From Pseudomonadota bacterium (GTDB lineage: Bacteria > Pseudomonadota > Gammaproteobacteria > Pseudomonadales > Azotimanducaceae), in NCBI GenBank assembly GCA_027621895.1, contig JAQCAK010000154.1, positions 1 to 5,551 of the forward strand: a stretch of 5,551 nt of DNA. Reading direction: 5' to 3'. A program made the position numbers and the translations under genes. Numbering within the stretch: the stretch's first letter is position 1; each line of letters starts with the position of its first letter. The notes beneath the pieces are model-generated. The model was given only the letters and a program-made list of their open reading frames with translations. It was not told the DNA's origin and made no database searches. This document shows positions 1-4,839 of this stretch, piece by piece.

Positions 1-736
1 TGTGATTGAACGACGCGCTGTCGGCCCCGAATATCAGTGCGCACTTGATGGCGATGGCCTGGAAGTCTTCTTTCAGTGAGGGATAGGGCTGCATGCGGGT
101 GCGCTGCTCCTCATCAAATTTCCAGCCGAAGCCCTCATCAATGAACTCAACCGAATGCCTGGCGATGTGATCGACCAGGTACTGGTTTTCACACTGCTGT
201 GGCGGCTGCAATCGAAACCTGGATCTGGCGATCTCTGCCGTTGGATAGAGTTTGGCACGGGCAAGGCGTTCAGGCTCGGGCGGACGTTCTTCCTCCGGGT
301 GCTTCACCCCGGAATCCAGCAGGATCAAGCCCTTGAATCGGTCCGGGTATTTCGCCACTGCCCGGATGGACATGACGCCCCCAAAAGAGTGTGAAACCAG
401 CACTGTGTCGCCCGGCATGCCACAGGCGTCCGCAACCGCGATGATTTCATCGGCATAAAGATCAGCGGAATACTCGTCACGATGGTCACTGTCACCCATA
501 CCCGACAGGTCCAGGGCGACGCTCTGGTAGTCATCACGATAACGTGGCGCAATAAAATCCCACCAGTGGGCGTGCGCATTGTGCCCGTGAACCAGGAGCA
601 GCCCTGGCTCTCCCGGCTCACTCCAGCAAAGATAATTGATATCGGCGCCGTCGACCTCTACCGATCCGACTTCAGGCTTCGTATCGATCGCGTCCCAGAA
701 CCAGTCCGGGGTCGTATAGGTGGAATCCTCGCTCAC
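1..736 (-). CDS. Alpha/beta-fold hydrolase, partial (C-terminus off the left edge)
   Basis: This is a hydrolase of the alpha/beta superfamily, probably cytoplasmic because no signal peptide is visible. The substrate is not predictable; esters, epoxides or acyl-thioesters are all possible. The reading frame is open from a GTG at 736 to the window edge, giving 245 residues. It shows the oxyanion-hole HG at residues 50-51 (LLLVHGHNAHAHWW), a GMGDSD loop after strand 4, and the nucleophile elbow SHSFGG with Ser117. The strand leading to the likely catalytic Asp239 (LIFGADSA) is also present. The catalytic His expected about 25-30 residues further on lies outside the window. The first Gly of the usual G-x-S-x-G is replaced by Ser. 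The GTG overlaps the TGA of the upstream acyl-CoA dehydrogenase (GTGA, 733-736), with an AGGG Shine-Dalgarno just before it, so the two genes should be translationally coupled. The GTG start is the best supported; no closer in-frame ATG precedes the conserved core. Confidence 0.9.
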   Translation of the reverse strand, partial: MSEDSTYTTPDWFWDAIDTKPEVGSVEVDGADINYLCWSEPGEPGLLLVHGHNAHAHWWDFIAPRYRDDYQSVALDLSGMGDSDHRDEYSADLYADEIIAVADACGMPGDTVLVSHSFGGVMSIRAVAKYPDRFKGLILLDSGVKHPEEERPPEPERLARAKLYPTAEIARSRFRLQPPQQCENQYLVDHIARHSVEFIDEGFGWKFDEEQRTRMQPYPSLKEDFQAIAIKCALIFGADSASFNH

Positions 737-1866
737 GCGACCCTGGCGTACTTTTTCAGATGATGGTCAACATTGCCGAACAGGGTTTCAATGGCCGTGA
801 TGCGCTTGAAATAGTGACCAACGCTCAACTCGTCGGTCATGCCCATGCCACCATGTAGCTGAATGGCGCTCTGGCCAACGAACCGGCCACCCTTGCCGAC
901 CTGGACTTTCAATGCGGAAACCGCCTTCTTCGCCTCGACGGGGTCATCCCCGCTCATGCGCAGCGCGGCCATGTACAGAATCGATTTGGCCTGCTCGTGT
1001 TCCATGAACATATCCACCATACGATGCTGCAGCACCTGGAACTTGCCAATCGGCTGGCCAAACTGTTCACGAGTCTTGCAGTATTCCACCGTGGCCTTGT
1101 AGAGCACTTCCATGGCACCCACGGCTTCTGCACCCACTGCCAGAATGCCCTGGTCTATCGCCGCCTCGAGCAGCGGTAATCCATTGCCCACTTCACCGAG
1201 TACCGCGCTCGCCGGTACTTCCACGTTCTCGAACGTGATCTCGGATGCACGCATGCCGTCAATGGTGGGATAGTCCCTGCGGGCAACACCGTCAGCCGTC
1301 GCGTCAACCAGGAACAGGGTAATACCCGCCTCGTCGCTCTGGTTCCCGGCGGTTCTGGCCGGAACAACCAGCACATCCGCAGAAGGTCCGCCAAGGACCA
1401 CTCCTTTGAACCCGTTGATGGTATAGCTGTCACCTGATGAGGTTGCGGTCGTGGTGACATCAGCCAGATTGAAACGCGCCTGAGGTTCAACGAAGGCGAG
1501 CGCTGCAAATTTGGTACCCGCCATGATTTCCGCGAGGACCCCTTCTTTGTGTTCAGCAGTTCCACCTGCCTCGATAACCGATCCGGCCAGGATCACTGTT
1601 GGAATAAAGGGCTCCACGACCAGTCCTTTGCCGAACTCTTCCATCATGATCATGGTTTCCACCGCCGTGCCCCCGAAACCGCCTGAATCTTCAGAGAATG
1701 GCAGGGCAAGCCAGCCAAGTTCCGCGAAGGTTGCCCAGTTTTCACGACTGAAGCCATCTTCTGACTTTGAGTTTTTCTGACGGGTTTCGAAATCGTAGCT
1801 GTTCTGAATGAATCGCTGGACGCTTTCCTGGAGCAGCACCTGCTCTTCTGAGAAGGAGAAATCCAT
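733..1866 (-). CDS. Acyl-CoA dehydrogenase family protein, PimD-like (small-subunit type)
   Basis: A 377-residue FAD-dependent acyl-CoA dehydrogenase, expected to be cytoplasmic and to introduce the alpha,beta double bond into an acyl-CoA thioester. The length fits the family. The N-terminal helical domain spans roughly residues 1-115 (start MDFSFSEEQ, then the EDSGGFGG loop). A beta domain at about 120-225 contains TINGFKG and FENVEVP. The C-terminal helical domain carries the FAD/dimer signature TREQFGQPIGKFQ (265-277) and HGGMGMT (338-344). The ending AIETLFGNVDHHL resembles proteins commonly annotated as pimeloyl-CoA dehydrogenase small subunit. The catalytic base is uncertain: a gap-free anchor on the GG-x-G places Phe363 where MCAD has Glu376, with Glu360 one helical turn before it. 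The start is supported by GGGAG at 1876-1880, 9 nt from the ATG, and by a promoter upstream. It is the first gene of an operon with the hydrolase that follows. The family is secure; the substrate is not. Confidence 0.95.
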   Translation of the reverse strand: MDFSFSEEQVLLQESVQRFIQNSYDFETRQKNSKSEDGFSRENWATFAELGWLALPFSEDSGGFGGTAVETMIMMEEFGKGLVVEPFIPTVILAGSVIEAGGTAEHKEGVLAEIMAGTKFAALAFVEPQARFNLADVTTTATSSGDSYTINGFKGVVLGGPSADVLVVPARTAGNQSDEAGITLFLVDATADGVARRDYPTIDGMRASEITFENVEVPASAVLGEVGNGLPLLEAAIDQGILAVGAEAVGAMEVLYKATVEYCKTREQFGQPIGKFQVLQHRMVDMFMEHEQAKSILYMAALRMSGDDPVEAKKAVSALKVQVGKGGRFVGQSAIQLHGGMGMTDELSVGHYFKRITAIETLFGNVDHHLKKYARVA

Positions 1867-1909
1867 AGTTCAATGCTCCCGGCATGCTGAATGAGAAAAA
1901 GAGCCTCGG

Positions 1910-1938
1910 ATCATAGGGGGTGAGACCTTGGTTTTCAA
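1910..1938 (-). promoter_or_regulatory. Sigma70-type promoter of the acyl-CoA dehydrogenase-hydrolase operon
   Basis: On the minus strand a -35 box TTGAAA (1938-1933, 5 of 6 consensus) and a -10 box TATGAT (1915-1910, 5 of 6) are separated by exactly 17 bp. Transcription would start near 1903, giving a leader of about 37 nt that contains the GGGAG ribosome site at 1880-1876. Position and orientation fit the acyl-CoA dehydrogenase gene. Start-site use is inferred. Confidence 0.7.
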
Positions 1939-1940
1939 GG
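1926..1940. repeat. Short inverted repeat over the -35 box (candidate operator)
   Basis: CCTTG (1926-1930) and CAAGG (1936-1940) form a perfect 5-bp inverted repeat with a 5-nt AT-rich centre (GTTTT). It covers the whole -35 hexamer of the minus-strand promoter. A repressor bound here would block RNA polymerase. It does not match the FadR or PsrA operator patterns I know. Arms this short can arise by chance, so the operator role is only a suggestion. Confidence 0.3.
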
Positions 1941-1951
1941 CGAGATTCAGG

Positions 1952-1981
1952 GGCCGGAATCCGCCGGCCGTTACATCGGCC
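1952..1981. repeat. Two overlapping GC-rich inverted repeats in the divergent intergenic region
   Basis: GGCCGG (1952-1957) pairs with CCGGCC (1964-1969) across a 6-nt spacer. GGCCG (1966-1970) also pairs with CGGCC (1977-1981) across another 6-nt spacer. The two share bases 1966-1969, so as RNA hairpins they would be mutually exclusive; as DNA they could be adjacent half-sites. They lie just upstream of the minus-strand -35 box and about 100 bp before the CDGSH gene. No T-run follows on either strand, so they do not look like intrinsic terminators. Confidence 0.4.
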
Positions 1982-2074
1982 AGGGTCACATCCAGGACCG
2001 TATTTGGACTGGTAATGGAGGCATGGAAGATGCTTCACTATGCGCCAGTACCATTTGCTGTTTCATTGTCTGCT

Positions 2075-2080
2075 GGAGAG
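2075..2080 (+). promoter_or_regulatory. Ribosome binding site that decides the CDGSH gene start
   Basis: GGAGAG ends 4 nt before the ATG at 2085 (the GGAG core is 6 nt away), which is suitable Shine-Dalgarno spacing. The upstream in-frame ATG at 2040 has no such site. It would only add 15 residues without similarity to the CDGSH fold. Confidence 0.7.
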
Positions 2081-2084
2081 TCGC

Positions 2085-2324
2085 ATGTCTGAACCTGTTG
2101 TTGCCCAAAAAGCCCCCTATGGCGTGGAAGTAGAAGCCGGAAAATCCTATTTCTGGTGTGCCTGCGGGAAAAGTACGAATCAACCCTTCTGTGACGGCTC
2201 CCACCAGGGCACCGATATCCTGCCGCAGAAATTCGAGGCAACCGAAAGCAAGAAGGTCTTTTTCTGTGGCTGCAAGCAGGCCAAGGATTCACCACTTTGT
2301 GACGGCAGCCACAACGCCCTTTGA
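2085..2324 (+). CDS. CDGSH iron-sulfur domain protein with two CDGSH motifs
   Basis: A 79-residue, probably cytosolic iron-sulfur protein built of two consecutive CDGSH zinc-finger-like domains. Each should bind a redox-active [2Fe-2S] cluster through three Cys and one His. The first motif uses Cys25, Cys27, Cys36 and His40 (CACGKSTNQPFCDGSH). The second uses Cys61, Cys63, Cys72 and His76 (CGCKQAKDSPLCDGSH). All eight ligands are present and the pattern C-x-C-x8-C-x3-H holds in both. The layout resembles the small tandem-CDGSH proteins of bacteria and human CISD3. In the family these clusters are linked to electron transfer, redox sensing or iron-sulfur handling; nothing here fixes which. An ATG at 2040 would add 15 residues, but the ATG at 2085 has the ribosome site and is preferred. 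It is the only plus-strand gene, with no convincing sigma70 promoter visible upstream, and it converges on the sensor kinase gene. Confidence 0.93.
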   Translation: MSEPVVAQKAPYGVEVEAGKSYFWCACGKSTNQPFCDGSHQGTDILPQKFEATESKKVFFCGCKQAKDSPLCDGSHNAL

Positions 2325-2343
2325 TCTAACGACGCGGCTGCAA

Positions 2344-2364
2344 GGTTTTCAGGCAGGGAAAACC
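2344..2364. repeat. Inverted repeat at the convergent gene ends
   Basis: GGTTTTC (2344-2350) and GAAAACC (2358-2364) form a perfect 7-bp inverted repeat with a 7-nt loop. It sits 20 bp after the CDGSH stop codon and overlaps the last codons and stop of the sensor kinase gene. Its place between two convergent genes suggests a bidirectional transcription end. The stem is AT-rich and no T-run follows on either strand, so it is a weak terminator candidate at best. Confidence 0.3.
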
Positions 2365-3728
2365 ACCTGAACCCCGGCGCCACCCAGGTCACTTTCCGTG
2401 ATCCGGATGGAGCCGTGATAGCGTTCAACAATCTCGACGACGATCGCCAGGCCAATCCCCTGGCCGGCAACCCGGGTATCAAGGCGTTCACCTCGCTGCA
2501 GTACCCGCTCACGATCTGCAGCCGCTATGCCCGGACCGTCGTCCTCAATACAGAGTGTCAACTGGTTCTGATCCTGCCTGGCGGTAAAGCGAACCTGGTG
2601 TTGCCCGTATTTGCAGGCATTGTCCAGCAGGTTGCCCAGCAGCTCCATCAGGTCACGCTGATCCCCGGGAAACCCCGTATCCCCCGTATCAGTCTCGATC
2701 TCGATGGCTTTATCCCGATAGACCTGTTGCAGGGCGGCAACCAGCTTGTCGGCAACGGGCACTACCGGTACCCGGGTTTTCACCAGGGAACTCGCCCCGA
2801 CCACTGCCCGTTCCAGCTGGTAGGAAATAATGTCGCTCATTCGATCCAGCTGCTCTTCCATCAGGTTTGACAGGTCTTTAGGCAGCTGATCATTGCGACT
2901 GCTCTCGATTTTCAGGATGGCGAGCGGCGTTTTCAGACTGTGAGCCAGGTCTGCCAGGGTTGTCCGGTAGCGCTCACGCTGGGTTCGCTCACCGGATAGC
3001 AGCAGGTTAAGGCTGCGGGTCACACCGGCGATCTCACTGGGGTACTGCCCTTCCAGGTAGGCCTGTTCCCCCTGCTCGATGGCTTTCAGGTCTCTTTCGA
3101 GCGCACCAATGGGCAGAAGGCCCCAGTACATGATGCCCGCCTGGATCGTGACCAGCACCAGCACACCCGCGGCCAGCCAGCCCCACAGGCTGTTGCGGAA
3201 GCTGTTCACTTCCCGCTGGTAGGGATCGGGATTCTCGATCACCGTGTAGACATATCGAGCATCGCCTGCCTCGGCCTGCCAAATCACGGGATAAGACAAA
3301 TAGAAGAGCGCATCATGGTCAGGACTCACCGGCAAGCGATCAAAACCGGGTTCACCCGGCGTTTGTCCGGAAAGCAGCCTGGCCCGGTCCTGGGCTGACA
3401 GGATCAGGTCAATCGCTGAACGGCTGCGCCAGATTTCCCGGCCCTCGGCGTCGAACACAAACCCTGCCAGACCTGAGCCGAGGGTATTGAATCGGGGTTC
3501 CTGCAGCGATGGCGGCAAGTCAATGACGCCCGCCTGCACCTCGTTGGTTGCCGCGAGCAGCGCGTAGATATGCAGCAGCAACCGTTCGGAAACAGCCTGG
3601 CTGGCGCTCTGGCGGAACGCCGTATCAAGCACCAGCCCCATCACACCCAGGAAAACCACCAGCACCAGTGCGGCTGAAACCAGCATACGGACACGGAGTG
3701 ATCCGACCGCGCGCTGGCTATCGGTCAT
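2349..3728 (-). CDS. phoQ: PhoQ-like sensor histidine kinase
   Basis: A 459-residue inner-membrane sensor kinase that should autophosphorylate and pass phosphate to the PhoP-like regulator encoded just upstream. Membrane helix 1 lies at about residues 13-35, a periplasmic sensor domain at 36-180, and helix 2 at about 181-203. A HAMP linker begins at LLPIGALER. The H-box is LADLAHSLKTPLA with phospho-acceptor His263. The N-box is ELLGNLLDNACKY (Asn366, Asn370), the G1 box EDDGPGI (395-401) and the G2 box GQGIGLAI (422-429). Sensor features (LPPSL, then GFVFDAEGREIW), the YRTTLADLAHSLKTPLA stretch and the LGGAGVQVVF end match enterobacterial PhoQ as I remember it. The acidic cluster of the E. 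coli PhoQ sensor (EDDDDAE) is missing: the equivalent stretch reads SPDHDA, so Mg2+ or cationic-peptide sensing is not assured. The ATG overlaps the regulator stop by 4 nt (ATGA), indicating coupling. Confidence 0.93.
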   Translation of the reverse strand: MTDSQRAVGSLRVRMLVSAALVLVVFLGVMGLVLDTAFRQSASQAVSERLLLHIYALLAATNEVQAGVIDLPPSLQEPRFNTLGSGLAGFVFDAEGREIWRSRSAIDLILSAQDRARLLSGQTPGEPGFDRLPVSPDHDALFYLSYPVIWQAEAGDARYVYTVIENPDPYQREVNSFRNSLWGWLAAGVLVLVTIQAGIMYWGLLPIGALERDLKAIEQGEQAYLEGQYPSEIAGVTRSLNLLLSGERTQRERYRTTLADLAHSLKTPLAILKIESSRNDQLPKDLSNLMEEQLDRMSDIISYQLERAVVGASSLVKTRVPVVPVADKLVAALQQVYRDKAIEIETDTGDTGFPGDQRDLMELLGNLLDNACKYGQHQVRFTARQDQNQLTLCIEDDGPGIAAADRERVLQRGERLDTRVAGQGIGLAIVVEIVERYHGSIRITESDLGGAGVQVVFPA

Positions 3729-4405
3729 TCGCCTAGCCCGAACCGGTATCCCTGGCCACGGACAGTTTCAATGGGGTTAATTTCGTTTTCCGGGTCCAGC
3801 TTGCGACGCAGACGCCCGACGAAGACCTCAATGACGTTACTGTCGCGATCGAAATCCTGATGGTACAGGTGTTCTGTCAGTTCGCTCTTCGAGACCACGT
3901 GCCCCGGTCGATGCATCAGGTACTCCAGCAGGTTGAACTCGAAGGCAGTCAGATCAACAGCCTCGCCATTGACCCTGACCCGTTTGGCCCGGGCATCGAG
4001 TGAAACCGGGCCGAATGAGACTTCCCGTGTCACCGCCCCGGAGGCGCGGCGGATCAATGCCTCGATCCTGGCCAGCATTTCCTGAACGTGAAACGGTTTA
4101 ACCAGGTAATCGTCTGCACCGGCGGCCAGTCCATCCACCTTGTCCTGCCAGTCACCCCTGGCAGTCAGGATCAGCACCGGGTAGTCGCGGCCCTGGGCAC
4201 GCAGGCGGTTGATCACTTCCATACCGGACAGTCGCGGCAGACCCAGGTCAATAATCGCCAGATCGTAGGCTTCACTTTCCGCCAGTGCCGCGGCCTGATG
4301 ACCGTCAACCGCCCCGTCAACCTCGTAACGATGTCGCTGCAGAATTTCCAGCAACTGCTCCCTGAGGGTCTGTTCGTCTTCTGCCAGCAGAATTCTCTTG
4401 GTCAT
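3725..4405 (-). CDS. phoP: PhoP-like response regulator (OmpR/PhoB family)
   Basis: A 226-residue cytoplasmic transcription factor. The receiver domain (about 1-118) has the acidic pocket Glu9/Asp10, phosphorylated Asp53 in IIDLGLP, switch Thr81 in LILTAR and Lys103 in LVKPFH. A winged-helix DNA-binding domain follows (about 128-226). It includes LTAFEFNLLEYL, the recognition-helix region NVIEVFVGRLRRKLD and the wing TVRGQGYRF. The WQDKV and KPFH stretches resemble enterobacterial PhoP closely. The frame stays open 29 codons further upstream, but MTKRILLAEDE is the correct start: AAGGA lies 7 nt before it and the extra residues are foreign to the family. That ribosome site overlaps the TAA of the PepSY gene, and the downstream kinase gene overlaps its own stop. 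Regulated genes cannot be told from the window, and no (T/G)GTTTA direct-repeat PhoP box is visible upstream of the PepSY gene. Confidence 0.95.
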   Translation of the reverse strand: MTKRILLAEDEQTLREQLLEILQRHRYEVDGAVDGHQAAALAESEAYDLAIIDLGLPRLSGMEVINRLRAQGRDYPVLILTARGDWQDKVDGLAAGADDYLVKPFHVQEMLARIEALIRRASGAVTREVSFGPVSLDARAKRVRVNGEAVDLTAFEFNLLEYLMHRPGHVVSKSELTEHLYHQDFDRDSNVIEVFVGRLRRKLDPENEINPIETVRGQGYRFGLGE

Positions 4406-4407
4406 GA

Positions 4408-4418
4408 CTTCTTCCTTA
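4408..4418 (-). promoter_or_regulatory. Ribosome binding site of the response regulator, overlapping the PepSY stop
   Basis: Reading the minus strand, TAAGGAAGAAG contains the PepSY stop codon TAA (4418-4416) fused to the Shine-Dalgarno AAGGA (4417-4413), 7 nt from the ATG at 4405. This fixes the regulator start over the longer open frame. It also suggests that ribosomes ending on the PepSY gene help start the regulator. Confidence 0.7.
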
Positions 4419-4760
4419 TTCGAATACCTCGCCCGATTCGCCATCGACGAACACGGACTTGACGACACCATCAGGAGAAAGGGTTCTGACACGGTAGATA
4501 GGCGGTCCCTGGTTATCCATCAGCGAGATGCCCAGAATGCGAGCGTTGCCGTAGCGCTGTTTGACCAGTGCTGCAGCAGCCCGATTCGATATGCGGGCAT
4601 CTGGCTCCTGGACAAAGGGTCTGCCAGGCGCACTCTGGATACCCAGCGGCTTGCGCAGGCTGTCTTCATCTTCAGGTTGCGACAAGGCTGGCGCTGACAT
4701 CAAGGTGCCCAGCACTGCCAGCAGCAGTAGCGCCACACTGAATCTTGCTGAACGTTTCAT
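4416..4760 (-). CDS. Exported PepSY-domain protein upstream of phoPQ
   Basis: A 114-residue secreted or periplasmic protein. A signal peptide is clear: positively charged MKRSAR, a hydrophobic core to about residue 22, then SAPALSQ with probable cleavage after Ser27. An acidic, proline-containing linker (about 28-55) leads to one PepSY domain (about 57-114). That domain shows the AAALVKQRYG helix, a YRVRTLSPDG strand and VFVDGESGEV at the very end. PepSY domains occur in protease propeptides and as stand-alone exported proteins, often beside two-component systems; an inhibitory or modulating binding role is assumed. The gene ends 10 nt before the regulator start, so a function tied to the sensor kinase periplasmic domain is plausible. 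The start is uncertain. In-frame ATGs also exist at 4796 and 4769; the one at 4760 gives the best signal peptide, but its AGGG lies only 1 nt away, and none has an ideal ribosome site. No strong promoter is visible in the 79 bp before it. Confidence 0.85.
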   Translation of the reverse strand: MKRSARFSVALLLLAVLGTLMSAPALSQPEDEDSLRKPLGIQSAPGRPFVQEPDARISNRAAAALVKQRYGNARILGISLMDNQGPPIYRVRTLSPDGVVKSVFVDGESGEVFE

Positions 4761-4839
4761 ACCCTGCATACTATCATCGGAGAGAACGGCTTCCATCCCA
4801 TTGGTTCCATGACCCCTGAGTTTGCCGGTTGTCCATGAA

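Noticed and set aside
2004..2032. Possible plus-strand promoter for the CDGSH gene (TTGGAC at 2004-2009)
   Set aside because: The hexamer 17 bp downstream is AAGATG, far from a -10 box; later hexamers (such as CACTAT at 2036) fit poorly too.
1742..2038. Minus-strand open frame of 98 codons crossing the promoter region
   Set aside because: It overlaps the acyl-CoA dehydrogenase start in another frame, shows no recognisable domain and would span the promoter at 1910-1938.
2040..2084. Longer start for the CDGSH protein (ATG at 2040)
   Set aside because: No ribosome site precedes it and the added residues are not part of the CDGSH fold; the ATG at 2085 has GGAGAG at good spacing.
2415..2870. 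Plus-strand open frame of 151 codons opposite the sensor kinase
   Set aside because: It is antisense to the conserved histidine kinase catalytic domain and has no recognisable domain of its own.
4406..4492. 29-residue N-terminal extension of the response regulator
   Set aside because: It overlaps the PepSY coding sequence, and receiver domains start at the MTKRILLAEDE position, which has its own ribosome site.
4768..4776. Extended -10-like element TGATAGTAT on the minus strand before the PepSY gene
   Set aside because: No -35 match lies at the proper distance, and a start from it would leave almost no leader for the ATG at 4760; it is too weak to annotate.
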